A DNA stretch of 64,000 bases from Saccharothrix espanaensis DSM 44229 (lineage in GTDB: Bacteria; Actinomycetota; Actinomycetes; Mycobacteriales; Pseudonocardiaceae): contig NC_019673.1 in assembly GCF_000328705.1 (NCBI RefSeq), positions 1,488,001 to 1,552,000 of the forward strand, written 5' to 3'. Position numbers and translations under genes: made by a program. Positions 37,636-45,625 of the stretch are shown here, one piece after another. Position 1 is the stretch's first letter; every line of letters starts with the position of its first letter. A model generated the notes under the pieces. The model searched no databases, had not been told where the DNA came from, and was given only the letters and a program-made list of their open reading frames with translations.

Positions 37636-38571
37636 TCAAGCAGGACCGGGTTTGTCCACTTGGACTACCGTACGGGTGCTTTTTTGTCCCATCGGATGGT
37701 TAGTCGGCTTGCGGGCCAGCAGGACGCCCGCCACCACGACCACGCCGCCCACGACGGTGTTCCACCCGGCGGGTTCGGACAGCAGTAGCACCCCCAGCGC
37801 CGTCGACCACAGCGGCGTCACGTAGGTGACCGTCGAGGCCACGGTCGGACCGGCCTCCCGGATCACGTCCAGGTTCAGCACGTACGCCAGCCCGGTACCC
37901 GCCGCGCCCAGCACCAGCAGCGCTGCCGCGGCCTGCCACCCCGGCCACGAGGGCAGCCCGCCGACCAGCGGCGCGGCCACCGCGAGCTGTGCCGTGCCGC
38001 AGGTGATCTGCACGGCCGACAGCGCGCTCGCCGACTGCGGGCCGCCCGAGAAGAACCGCCGGGTGTAGGCGAACCCCGCGCCGTAGCAGAACGTCGCGCC
38101 CAGGCACGCCAGGCTGCCCACCAGCACGTCGTCGCCCAGGCCCTCCCACGCCCGCAGCACCACCAGCACGCCCGCGAACCCCACCACGAGCCCGGTCAGC
38201 TTCGCCCCGCTGATCTTCTCCTGCGGCACGATCAGCAGCACGAACACCAGCGTCATCAGCGGCGTGGTCGCGTTGAAGACCCCGGCCAGCACCGAGCTGA
38301 CCTTCGTCTCGCCGTACGCGAGCAGCGTGAACGGCACCGAGTTCAGCAGTGCGGCCACGACCAGCGCGTGCCCCCAGAGCCGGCGGTCGCGCGGCACGCC
38401 CTGCCGCTGCACCGCGCACACCGCCCACAGCGCGAGCGCGCCGAACAGGCACCGGAAGAACGCCACCCACACCGGCGGCACGCCCGCGTCCACCGCCACC
38501 TTGATCAGCGCGAAGCTGCTGCCCCAGATGGCCGACAGCAGCACGAACTTGCCCACCCACGGATTCCGCAC
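37636..38571 (-). CDS. EamA/RhaT-type DMT exporter
   Basis: Ten-helix metabolite exporter of 311 aa: KFVLLSAIWGSSFALIKVAV starts repeat one, FNATTPLMTLVFVLLIVPQE closes it, and ASTVTYVTPLWSTALGVLLL closes repeat two. GTG 38571 is the most likely start, 70 bp from the divergent LysR gene. That pairing is the classic layout for a regulator controlling an efflux pump, so the LysR protein probably regulates this gene. The exported compound is unknown. Confidence 0.85.
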   Translation of the reverse strand: MRNPWVGKFVLLSAIWGSSFALIKVAVDAGVPPVWVAFFRCLFGALALWAVCAVQRQGVPRDRRLWGHALVVAALLNSVPFTLLAYGETKVSSVLAGVFNATTPLMTLVFVLLIVPQEKISGAKLTGLVVGFAGVLVVLRAWEGLGDDVLVGSLACLGATFCYGAGFAYTRRFFSGGPQSASALSAVQITCGTAQLAVAAPLVGGLPSWPGWQAAAALLVLGAAGTGLAYVLNLDVIREAGPTVASTVTYVTPLWSTALGVLLLSEPAGWNTVVGGVVVVAGVLLARKPTNHPMGQKSTRTVVQVDKPGPA

Positions 38572-38641
38572 TCGTGCAGAATCGCCCGACCAGGCAGGAT
38601 GAGTCCAACAAATCGCCGCCGGACCGGTATGAGAGCAGCTC

Positions 38642-39496
38642 ATGACGTTGAACTTCGCCCAGCTCCGCGCGTTCCTCGCGGTGGTCGACGAGGGCGGGTT
38701 CGGCACCGCCGCGGAGTCGCTCGGCCTCACCCAGTCCGCCGTGTCGCACGCCGTGGCGGCGCTGGAGCGCACCCTCGGCCAGCCGGTGCTGCACCGCCGC
38801 GGCGCGGTCCGGCCGACCGCGTTCGGGCACGACGTGCTGGCCCACGCCCGGACGGCCGTGGCCGCCTCGGTCGCCCTGACCGACCTGGCCGCGCGCCGCA
38901 ACGGTCTCGCGCAGGGCACGGTGAAGCTGGCCGCGCCGCCCACGGTGTGCCAGGGGCTGCTGCCGGACCTGCTGGCCCGCTGGCGCGACGAGTTCCCGCA
39001 CGTGCGGATCCGGGTGTTCGAGGGCGAGGACGACGAGGTCGCGGACTGGCTGGGCAACGGCACCGTCGAGATCGCGGTGGTGGTCGACCCGCCGCCCGGC
39101 GCGGGCGCGCTGGTCGGCGAGGACGCGTTCCACGTGCTGATGCGCGAGGACCACCCGCTGGCGGGGCAGGCCGCGGTGGACGTCGCCGACCTGGTGGACG
39201 ACCCGTTCCTGCTGTCCTGCGGCGGCTGCGAGCGGCACGTCCGGGTGGTCTGCCAGGGTCTGCCGATCACGCCCGTGCACCGGGTGCGCGAGCTGGGCAC
39301 GCTGCTGGCCATGGTGCGGGCCGGGATCGGCATCTCGCTGGTCCCGGGGCTGCTCGCGGCCATGCTGACGCCCGGCCTGGTGCTGGTGCCGCTGACCCGC
39401 CGGGTGACCCGGCGGCTGGTGGTCAGCGGTCCGCCGGACCGCGAGTGGCACCCCGCGGTGACCGCGCTGGTGGCGTCGGTCGACGCCGGGCGCTAG
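38642..39496 (+). CDS. LysR family transcriptional regulator
   Basis: A 284-aa LTTR. The winged helix at residues 1-60 is plain (NFAQLRAFLAVVDEGGFGTA, TQSAVSHAVAALERTLGQ), followed by a periplasmic-binding-like effector domain. ATG 38642 has GAGAG upstream. It is divergent from the EamA exporter and is probably its regulator. Its TAG stop lies within GCTAGC, which also supplies the stop of the converging oxidoreductase gene; the two genes overlap by 4 bp. Confidence 0.92.
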   Translation: MTLNFAQLRAFLAVVDEGGFGTAAESLGLTQSAVSHAVAALERTLGQPVLHRRGAVRPTAFGHDVLAHARTAVAASVALTDLAARRNGLAQGTVKLAAPPTVCQGLLPDLLARWRDEFPHVRIRVFEGEDDEVADWLGNGTVEIAVVVDPPPGAGALVGEDAFHVLMREDHPLAGQAAVDVADLVDDPFLLSCGGCERHVRVVCQGLPITPVHRVRELGTLLAMVRAGIGISLVPGLLAAMLTPGLVLVPLTRRVTRRLVVSGPPDREWHPAVTALVASVDAGR

Positions 39497-40458
39497 CGGG
39501 TGAAGACGATCTTGCCGGCGGTGTCGCCGTCGAGCATGGCCCGCAGGCCCTCCTCGGCCCGCTCCAGCGGCAGCTCCTGGCCGATCCTCGGGCGCAGCCC
39601 GTTGAGCGCGCAGAACGCCAGCAGGTCGCCCAGCTCCTCGCGGGTGCCCATGGTCGAGCCGACCACCCGCAGTTGCAGGAAGAACAGCCGCTGCAACTCG
39701 GCCGCGGTGGCATCGCCGCTGGTCGCGCCGGAGATGACCGCGATCCCGCCGGGCTTGAGCGCCTTCATCGAGTGCGACCAGGTCGCCTTGCCGACGGTCT
39801 CGAACACCGCGTCCACGCGCTCGGGCAGGCGCGCGCCGGACTCGAACGCGGCGTGCGCGCCCAGCTCCACCGCCAGGGCCCGCTTCTCCTCGGTGCGGCC
39901 GGTCACCCACACCCGGAAACCGGCCGCTCGGCCGAGCTGGACCAGCGCCGTGGCCACGCCGCCGGACGCGCCCTGCACCAGCATCGTCTGACCCGGCCGC
40001 AGCCCCGACTTCACGAACAGCATCCGGTACGCGGTCAGCCACGCCGTGCCCATGCACGCCGCCTCGGCGAACGACAGGTCGGCGGGCTTGGGCAGCGCGT
40101 TGCGGGCCGGCACCACCACGTGGTCGGCGAACGTGCCCTGGTGCTTCTCGGTCAGCAGCGTGCGGCCCGGGTCGAGGGTCTCGTCGCCGGTCCACGCCGG
40201 GTCGCCGATCACCGAGTGCAGCACCACCTCGGTGCCGTCGTCCAGGACGCCCGCGCCGTCGCAGCCCAGGATCATCGGGAACTTGTCGGCCTTGATGCCC
40301 ACGCCCCGCAGCGTCCACAGGTCGTGCATGTTCAGGCTGGCGGCCCGCACGCCGACCCGGACCCAGCCGGTCGGCACCTCGGGCTCGGGGCGGTCCCCGA
40401 CGCGCAGTGCGGCGATGGGGTCCTGCGGGCTCGGCTCGGCTGCGTAGACGGCGAACAT
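39493..40458 (-). CDS. Zinc-type alcohol dehydrogenase family, quinone-oxidoreductase-like
   Basis: MDR-superfamily NADPH oxidoreductase of 321 aa. The GroES-like part contains ASLNMHDLWTLRGVGIK and ILGCDGAGVLDDGTEV; the Rossmann part contains MLVQGASGGVATALVQLGRA. The zinc ligands of classical alcohol dehydrogenases are not evident, which fits the zinc-free quinone oxidoreductase group. ATG 40458 is used. It is tail to tail with the LysR gene with a shared palindromic stop. The substrate is unknown. Confidence 0.87.
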   Translation of the reverse strand: MFAVYAAEPSPQDPIAALRVGDRPEPEVPTGWVRVGVRAASLNMHDLWTLRGVGIKADKFPMILGCDGAGVLDDGTEVVLHSVIGDPAWTGDETLDPGRTLLTEKHQGTFADHVVVPARNALPKPADLSFAEAACMGTAWLTAYRMLFVKSGLRPGQTMLVQGASGGVATALVQLGRAAGFRVWVTGRTEEKRALAVELGAHAAFESGARLPERVDAVFETVGKATWSHSMKALKPGGIAVISGATSGDATAAELQRLFFLQLRVVGSTMGTREELGDLLAFCALNGLRPRIGQELPLERAEEGLRAMLDGDTAGKIVFTR

Positions 40459-40514
40459 GCCCCGGAACTTACCCAGTGGTAGGGATCGCGGTGCGGTGAA
40501 CCACGTCACGGCAG

Positions 40515-40520
40515 TAGGCT
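40515..40520 (+). promoter_or_regulatory. -10 box of a leaderless small membrane protein gene
   Basis: TAGGCT stands seven bases before GTG 40528; no ribosome site is present. Confidence 0.5.
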
Positions 40521-40527
40521 CGACACC

Positions 40528-40755
40528 GTGGTGGACGCGATAGCGCAGTGGTGGGACGCGGTCGAGCTGTGGATGGCGCAGCTGCCGTTCCCGTTCCAGT
40601 TCGCGCTGCTCATGGCCGTGCTGCTGCCGTCGAGCCTGGGCGCCGCGCGGCTGATCGACCGGGTCGTGGACAACGCGTCCTCGCGGTTCAACCCGCCGAC
40701 GCCCGTCGACGCGCCGGCCGAACCCGACAAGGTGGACGCGGGCTCGTCTTCGTAG
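40528..40755 (+). CDS. Small single-span membrane protein
   Basis: A 75-aa protein with one hydrophobic segment (FPFQFALLMAVLLPSSLGAA, about 20-40) and a polar, Pro/Asp-rich C-terminal tail. It begins at GTG 40528 right after a leaderless-type -10 box. Its TAG stop is also the start of the next gene's -10 box. No family is recognised. It lies directly upstream of the RNase/barstar pair but has its own promoter, so a functional link is only a guess. Confidence 0.65.
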   Translation: MVDAIAQWWDAVELWMAQLPFPFQFALLMAVLLPSSLGAARLIDRVVDNASSRFNPPTPVDAPAEPDKVDAGSSS

Positions 40756-40758
40756 GCT
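40753..40758 (+). promoter_or_regulatory. -10 box of the RNase gene, overlapping the upstream stop codon
   Basis: TAGGCT begins with the TAG stop of the membrane-protein gene and lies seven bases before GTG 40766, again without a ribosome site. Confidence 0.5.
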
Positions 40759-40765
40759 GGCGGCC

Positions 40766-41257
40766 GTGACTCCCGCCAGGCGGCTCACCGCCGCACTCCT
40801 GGGCCTGCTCGCGCTGGTCGTGATCGGCTACTTCGCCAAGGACCTCGGCGGCTCGTCCGATCCCGCGCCGACCACCTCGTCCACCTCCACCCGCACGGTC
40901 GCCACCGGCGGCTCGTCGGTCGCCGGGCAGACCGGGGGCCAGGCCGCGAAGGTGCCCGGCGCGGGCTCCGGGATGGCCGTGAAGGAGCTGTCCGGGCTGC
41001 CCGCCGAGGCGGTGTCGACCTGGCAGCTGATCGAGCGGGGCGGGCCGTTCCCGTACCCGCGCAACGACGGCGTGACGTTCCAGAACCGGGAGAAGCGGCT
41101 GCCCGCGAAGTCCGGCGACTACTACCGCGAGTACACCGTGCCCACGCCCGGCAGCCCGGACCGGGGCGCGCGTCGGATCGTCACCGGGTCCTCGTCCGAG
41201 GTGTACTACACCGGTGACCACTACTCGACGTTCGTCGTCGTGGACGTGAGCCGGTGA
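40766..41257 (+). CDS. Secreted or membrane-anchored barnase-like ribonuclease
   Basis: A 163-aa protein: an N-terminal signal or anchor (ALLGLLALVVIGYF), a Ser/Thr/Gly-rich linker to about residue 65, then a compact microbial RNase domain. The catalytic Glu, Arg and His are visible in order in DYYREYTVP, GARRIVTG and TGDHYSTFVVV, matching Glu73, Arg87 and His102 of barnase. It should cut RNA after guanine. Its stop overlaps the barstar GTG (GTGA), so inhibitor and enzyme are made together. It is probably a secreted nuclease or contact toxin. Confidence 0.88.
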   Translation: MTPARRLTAALLGLLALVVIGYFAKDLGGSSDPAPTTSSTSTRTVATGGSSVAGQTGGQAAKVPGAGSGMAVKELSGLPAEAVSTWQLIERGGPFPYPRNDGVTFQNREKRLPAKSGDYYREYTVPTPGSPDRGARRIVTGSSSEVYYTGDHYSTFVVVDVSR

Positions 41258-41523
41258 AGACGTTCCGGCACGTCGTGCGGCCCGGCGCGCGGTCCAAGTC
41301 GGCCGCCCTGGCCGCGATCGGGCAGGCGCTGGACTTCCCCGACTACTACGGGCAGAACCTCGACGCCCTCTACGACTGCCTCACCGACCTGTCGTGGCTG
41401 CCGGCGGGCGAGCACGTGCTGGTGTGGGAGGGCGGCGACGAGGACGTGGAGTCGGTGCTGGCCGACGCCGAGGCCGCGATGTCGGTCGGCGCGCGCCGGT
41501 TGACCGTCCGCACCCCGGACTGA
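41254..41523 (+). CDS. Barstar family ribonuclease inhibitor
   Basis: An 89-aa intracellular inhibitor that would plug the RNase active site and protect the producer. The barstar core is seen in ALAAIGQALDFPDYYGQNLD followed by ALYDCLTDLSWL; the Asp-rich helix that enters the barnase site is FPDYYGQNLDALYD. GTG 41254 overlaps the RNase stop, which ensures a stoichiometric supply. Confidence 0.93.
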   Translation: MKTFRHVVRPGARSKSAALAAIGQALDFPDYYGQNLDALYDCLTDLSWLPAGEHVLVWEGGDEDVESVLADAEAAMSVGARRLTVRTPD

Positions 41524-41549
41524 CCCGACCCCTCCCGGGGCCGAGCCGT

Positions 41550-41634
41550 CCTGTCGAGGGTGCAGCCCTGTCGAGGGTCCAGTCCTGTCTGGGGTCCAGT
41601 CCTGTCGAGGGTGCAGCCCTATCGGGGTTCGGCC
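41550..41634. repeat. 17-bp tandem repeat, five units
   Basis: Unit CCTGTCGAGGGTGCAGC repeats five times with small changes, filling most of the 118-bp spacer between the converging barstar and enoyl-CoA hydratase genes. It is a minisatellite-like array, likely variable among strains; no hairpin role is evident. Confidence 0.85.
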
Positions 41635-41641
41635 GGTCCGT

Positions 41642-42418
41642 TCAGCCCTGCTCGGGCACCCAGGACGGCTTGCGCTTGGCGACGAACGCGGCGATGCCCT
41701 CCTGGCCCTCGGGGCCGCCGAAGTGCCGCGCGGACAGCTCCAGCATGTCGGCGAACACCTCGCCCAGCCCGGTCGGCCGGGGCTCCTGGAGCATCCGCTT
41801 GGTCGCGGCCAGCGCGTTGGGCGCGCCCAGGGCGAGCATGTCGGTGTAGCGGGACACCTCGGCGTCGAGCGCCTCGGCGGGCACCGCGACGTTGATCAGG
41901 CCGATCGCCTGCGCGCGGGTCGCGTCGAACGCCTCGCCGGTCAGGAAGAGCTCGTGCGCCGCGCGGGGCAGCAGGCGGGGCAGCACGGTCACCGAGATGA
42001 CGGCCGGCACCACGCCGATGCGGACCTCGCTGAACGCGAACGTGGCGGTGTTCGCGGCGATCGCGATGTCGCACGCCGCGACCAGCCCGACGCCGCCCGC
42101 GCGGGCCGGGCCGCCCAGCCGGGCGACGACCGGCTTCGGGCTGGTCCAGAGCTGTTCCAGGATGGCCGGGAACTCGTTGACCCCCTGCTGGTCGGCGCTC
42201 GCGCCGCCGGCTTCCTTGAGGTCCATGCCCGAGCAGAACACCGGGCCGGTGTGGGTGAGCACGAGGACGCGCACGCCGTCGTCGGCGATCGCCGTCCTCA
42301 GGTGCCCGGTCAGCTCGGCGCGGAGCTGCGTCGACAGGGCGTTGCGGTTGTGGGGGGAGTCCAGCGTGATCGTCGCGATGCCACGCCGCACCTCGTAGTG
42401 GACCAGCTCGTCAGCCAT
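41642..42418 (-). CDS. Enoyl-CoA hydratase/isomerase family protein
   Basis: Crotonase-fold enzyme of 258 aa. The oxyanion-hole segments are present: FCSGMDLKEAGG and ARLGGPARAGGVGLVAACDI. The second catalytic Glu sits in FAFSEVRIGVVPAVIS. It may hydrate enoyl-CoA in fatty-acid or polyketide breakdown. ATG 42418 is used; the longer frame is not supported. The start is only 28 bp from twin TGACAG-N4-CTGTCA operators, so the divergent MarR protein may regulate it too. Confidence 0.88.
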   Translation of the reverse strand: MADELVHYEVRRGIATITLDSPHNRNALSTQLRAELTGHLRTAIADDGVRVLVLTHTGPVFCSGMDLKEAGGASADQQGVNEFPAILEQLWTSPKPVVARLGGPARAGGVGLVAACDIAIAANTATFAFSEVRIGVVPAVISVTVLPRLLPRAAHELFLTGEAFDATRAQAIGLINVAVPAEALDAEVSRYTDMLALGAPNALAATKRMLQEPRPTGLGEVFADMLELSARHFGGPEGQEGIAAFVAKRKPSWVPEQG

Positions 42419-42445
42419 GGGCCGCACTCTACGAGGCAGCCTCAT

Positions 42446-42480
42446 TGACAGTGTGCTGTCAATATGACAGGATGCTGTCA
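42446..42480. promoter_or_regulatory. Twin MarR-type operators TGACAG-N4-CTGTCA
   Basis: Two perfect inverted repeats with identical half-sites, at 42446-42461 and 42465-42480, centred 19 bp apart (nearly two helical turns). The second overlaps the first base of the DJ-1 gene start codon. They lie between divergent genes, and a MarR gene is in the downstream operon. Confidence 0.85.
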
Positions 42481-43103
42481 TGAACACGAAGACGGTCCAC
42501 CTCGCCCTGTACGACACGCTCGCGGACTGGGAGTTCGGTTTCGCCACCGCGCGCATCAACAACCCGGCGTTCCAGAAGAACCCCGGCAGCCACGTGGTGC
42601 GGACCGTCGGCGCGACCCTCGACCCGATCACCACGATGGGCGGCCTGCGGGTCCTGCCGGACCTGGTGCTCGCGGACGTCGACCCGGCGGACAGCGCGAT
42701 GCTGATCCTGCCCGGCGCGGACTCCTGGGAGGGCGACGCCAACGCCGGCTTCGCACGGGCGGCGCGGCGCTGGCTGGAGGCCGGCGTGCCGGTGGCGGCG
42801 ATCTGCGGCGGCACCGTCGGCCTGGCGGCGGAAGGGCTGCTCAACGACCGCCCGCACGCCGGCAACGCCGTGGAGGAGCTCTCCGGCGTCGAGGGCTACA
42901 CCGGCGCGGCGCACTTCCTCGCCGACCGCGCGGTGCGGTCGGGCGGCCTGATCACGGCGGGCGCGGCGAGCGCGCTGGAGTTCGCCCGCGAGGTGCTCGC
43001 CGAGCTGGACCTGTACGACCCGGCCGTGCTCGAAGCGTGGTACGGCCTGTTCCACACCGCCGACCCGGTGTGGTTCGGGAAGCTGATGGCGGCCGCCTCG
43101 TGA
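42480..43103 (+). CDS. DJ-1/PfpI family protein
   Basis: Class I glutamine-amidotransferase-like protein of 207 aa. The nucleophile elbow is VAAICGGTVGLA, with Asp/Glu in LILPGADSWEGD and a His in the GLFHTADP region near the C-terminus. Family members act as chaperones, glyoxalases or isonitrile/thiol-responsive enzymes. ATG 42480 lies inside an operator. It is coupled to the MarR regulator gene by a GTGA overlap; this linkage suggests a stress- or ligand-inducible detoxification unit. Confidence 0.87.
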   Translation: MNTKTVHLALYDTLADWEFGFATARINNPAFQKNPGSHVVRTVGATLDPITTMGGLRVLPDLVLADVDPADSAMLILPGADSWEGDANAGFARAARRWLEAGVPVAAICGGTVGLAAEGLLNDRPHAGNAVEELSGVEGYTGAAHFLADRAVRSGGLITAGAASALEFAREVLAELDLYDPAVLEAWYGLFHTADPVWFGKLMAAAS

Positions 43104-43603
43104 CCACCACGCCGCGCGGCGGCGACCTGACTGCCAAGCCGCTGAGCGGTGAGGTGCCGGTCGAGCCGCGATCGGAGGCGGGCGATGCGTTGACCGACGT
43201 CGTGATGCGCACGTTCCGCCTCTACGGCGGCTTCCTGGAGGCCGCCGAGATCATGACCAAGCCGGTCGGGCTCACCGCGGCGTGGTGGCAGGTGATGGGC
43301 GTGGTGCTCAAGGGGCCGCTGCCGGTGTCCGGCATCGCCCGCGAGGTCGGGCTGGCCCGGCAGAGCGTGCAGCGGATCGCGGACCTCCTGGTGGACAAGG
43401 GGTTGGCCGAGTACCTGCCCAACCCCGCCCACCGCCGGGCCAAGCTGTTCCAGCCGACCGAGGCGGGGTTCCGGGCGATCGAGAGCCTGCGCGAGGCGCA
43501 GCACGCGTGGGCCAACCGCATCTCGGCCCAGGTCGACGCGGACGAGCTGCGCACCACGGCGGCCGTGATGGAACGCCTGATCGCCGCCCTCGACGCCGAC
43601 TGA
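43100..43603 (+). CDS. MarR family transcriptional regulator
   Basis: A 167-aa winged-helix repressor with an extended N-terminal tail. The DNA-reading part is KGPLPVSGIAREVGLARQS then QRIADLLVDKGLAEYLPNP, and the wing is RRAKLFQPTEAGF. GTG 43100 overlaps the DJ-1 stop. The twin palindromes in front of the DJ-1 gene are its likely targets, giving autoregulation. The ligand is unknown. Confidence 0.9.
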   Translation: MTTTPRGGDLTAKPLSGEVPVEPRSEAGDALTDVVMRTFRLYGGFLEAAEIMTKPVGLTAAWWQVMGVVLKGPLPVSGIAREVGLARQSVQRIADLLVDKGLAEYLPNPAHRRAKLFQPTEAGFRAIESLREAQHAWANRISAQVDADELRTTAAVMERLIAALDAD

Positions 43604-43629
43604 ACCCCGACGCCGACTGAACCCCGACG
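43591..43629. repeat. 17-bp tandem duplication at the MarR gene stop
   Basis: CGACGCCGACTGAACCC occurs twice in tandem and then partially. The first copy contains the last codons and stop of the MarR gene. It looks like slippage and resembles, in period only, the 17-bp array at 41550. Confidence 0.7.
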
Positions 43630-43657
43630 CAGAACCGACTCGGACGACGGTTGACGT

Positions 43658-44773
43658 TCAGCGCGTGCCGAGGGCGGCCACGGCCAACACCCGCGAGGCC
43701 CGCAGGGCGGCGGTCGTCCCGGGTTCTTCCAGCCACTCCGGGTCGCAGTGCGCGTTCCAGCCGACGATCCCGGCCGCCAGGGCGAGCGCCCGCTCGGCGT
43801 CACCGGCCAGCAGCGCCCCGGCAAGCGCCAGGCACTCGCCCTCGGCGGTGCCGGCGCAGGACGCGGCCAGTTCTCCGACCCGGTCGGCGATCCGCCGGCC
43901 GGGCCCGGGGTGCAGCGCGGCGAGGCAGGCGAGCAGGAAGCGCCCGGCGGGCGGTTCGGCGTCCCACCGGTCCAGCAGCGCGAGCAGTTCCGCGTCGACC
44001 GGGAGGCGCTCGTCGTCCTCGGTCGGGTCGTCGGCGGTCGTGGCGGCGAAGAGGCTGTCGATCCACTGCCCGGACGCGTGGAGCAGGGTCAGCAGGAGCT
44101 GGTGCCGGCCGGGGAAGGGCAGCGTCCCGGACGCCGCGAGCCGGGCCAGGAAGCGCAGCGCGGGCAGGGTCGAGGAGTAGCAGGTGCCCTGGTGCAGGAC
44201 GTCGTCGCCGATCAGTTCGTCGAGGGCGTCGTCCCAGTCCTCGTCGGGTTCGGCGAGCGCGCGCAGCAGGTCCGGTACGTCCTCGGCCGAGCCGTGGGCG
44301 TGCTCCAGCGACGCCCAGTCGACGTCGTCCAGCCCGGGGAAGTCGAACGTCCCCCAGGCTGCCTCGTCCACCTCGTCCGGCTCACTCGGTAGGTGCGCGC
44401 CGGGCGGCGGCCCGGTCATGACGACGTCCGGCACCGGAGGCCGGCGGCCGGGGTCGGCGATCACGAACAGCCCGCCGGCGCGCCGTGCCGCCACTCGCGA
44501 CACGTCGAACCGCGCACCGCCCCGGGCCACCCCGCCCCACCGCCGCACGACGACGGCGGCCGCTCGCCCTACCGCGTCGATCTGCCGCTGCCCGACCACG
44601 TCGGTGGCGTACGGCCCTTCGTCGAGCGCGCTGACCACCCAACGCTCGTCCACCTTCCGCCCGGTCACGAACGGAAACCCGTACGCCGCAAGCGCTTGCG
44701 CGATCTCCCGCGCCGCATCCTCGTCGCCCGCGTCGAAGTCGTGCTCCCCGGCCATCGCCGTCCACCCGGCCAT
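43658..44773 (-). CDS. Hypothetical protein, HEAT-like C-terminal part
   Basis: A 371-aa acidic cytosolic protein. The N-terminal 100 residues (AREIAQALAAYGFPFVTGRK then YATDVVGQRQIDAVGRAAA) look like an alpha/beta module often found alone; the rest is alpha-helical with HQGTCYSSTLPALRFLARLA, reminiscent of HEAT-type repeats. No catalytic motif is visible. ATG 44773 has GGGAGGGG 6 bases upstream. It follows the sulfur operon on the same strand at 123 bp but is probably independent. Confidence 0.7.
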   Translation of the reverse strand: MAGWTAMAGEHDFDAGDEDAAREIAQALAAYGFPFVTGRKVDERWVVSALDEGPYATDVVGQRQIDAVGRAAAVVVRRWGGVARGGARFDVSRVAARRAGGLFVIADPGRRPPVPDVVMTGPPPGAHLPSEPDEVDEAAWGTFDFPGLDDVDWASLEHAHGSAEDVPDLLRALAEPDEDWDDALDELIGDDVLHQGTCYSSTLPALRFLARLAASGTLPFPGRHQLLLTLLHASGQWIDSLFAATTADDPTEDDERLPVDAELLALLDRWDAEPPAGRFLLACLAALHPGPGRRIADRVGELAASCAGTAEGECLALAGALLAGDAERALALAAGIVGWNAHCDPEWLEEPGTTAALRASRVLAVAALGTR

Positions 44774-44847
44774 CCCAGACCCCTCCCGACCGCGCCTCGA
44801 CCGCAATTTTGTCGGTGCTCGATGGGACAATGGAACCGGGGGCCGGA

Positions 44848-44897
44848 GGCCAAGCGACGCCGGCCAGGGCCGCGGGCCAAGCGACGCCGGCCGGGGT
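44848..44897. repeat. Direct repeat of about 22 bp upstream of the hypothetical gene
   Basis: GGCCAAGCGACGCCGGCCRGG occurs twice, 27 bp apart, in the spacer between the chelatase gene and the 371-aa gene. No function is assigned. Confidence 0.6.
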
Positions 44898-45625
44898 CAG
44901 GCGGAACGGGTGGCGCGCACGTCCGCCGCCGCGTCGAACCGGTGCAGCACGACCTCCGCCACCTCCGGGTCCGCGCCCAGCGGCGCGGCGGTGGCGGCGT
45001 CACCGGCCAGGTCGGCGACCCGGTCGGGCAGCAGGCCCGGCGCGAGGAACCAGGAGGCCACGGCGATCCGCCGCGCACCCCGGTCCCGCAGCCGCGCCAC
45101 GGCGGTCGGCACGTCCGGCGACGCGGTCGACGCGAACGCCGCCTCCACGCCCGCCCAGCCCGAGTCGGCCGCCCACCGGCGGGCGATCGAGGCGACCGCG
45201 GCGTTGGCCGGCGCGTGCGAGGAGCCCGCGCCCGCCAGCACCACGCCCACCGACGGGTCCCCGGACGTCACGCCGGCCGCGGCGAGGCGGCGCAGTGCCG
45301 CCGACTCCAGCCGGGGATCGGGTCCGAGCACGTCCGCGATGGTCACGTCCAGCGACGGCAGCCGGGCTTCGGCCACCGCCCCCGGAACGTCGACCCGCGC
45401 GTGGAAGGCCTTGCCGAGCAACAGGGGCACGACCACCGCCGACCGGTGGCCCTCCCCGTGCATGGCCCGCAGCACGTCACCGAGCCGGGGCGCGGACAAG
45501 TCCAGGAAGGACGCCCGGACCTCCAGCGAGGGCCGCAGTCCGCGCACCACTTCGAGCAACGCGTGGACGGTGGCCGCCGAACGCGGGTCGCGACTGCCGT
45601 GCGCCACGGCGACCAGTGCCGTCAC
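44897..45625 (-). CDS. CbiX/SirB-type sirohydrochlorin chelatase
   Basis: A 242-aa two-domain class II chelatase inserting metal into sirohydrochlorin. In this operon iron for siroheme is likely, because sulfite reductase needs siroheme. Both halves have the fold: VTALVAVAHGSRDPRS with the metal-binding His, and VGVVLAGAGSSHAPANA. GTG 45625 overlaps the ssuC stop (GTGA). It is the last gene of the sulfur operon and matches Rv2393 in position. Cobalt use cannot be excluded. Confidence 0.88.
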   Translation of the reverse strand: MTALVAVAHGSRDPRSAATVHALLEVVRGLRPSLEVRASFLDLSAPRLGDVLRAMHGEGHRSAVVVPLLLGKAFHARVDVPGAVAEARLPSLDVTIADVLGPDPRLESAALRRLAAAGVTSGDPSVGVVLAGAGSSHAPANAAVASIARRWAADSGWAGVEAAFASTASPDVPTAVARLRDRGARRIAVASWFLAPGLLPDRVADLAGDAATAAPLGADPEVAEVVLHRFDAAADVRATRSA

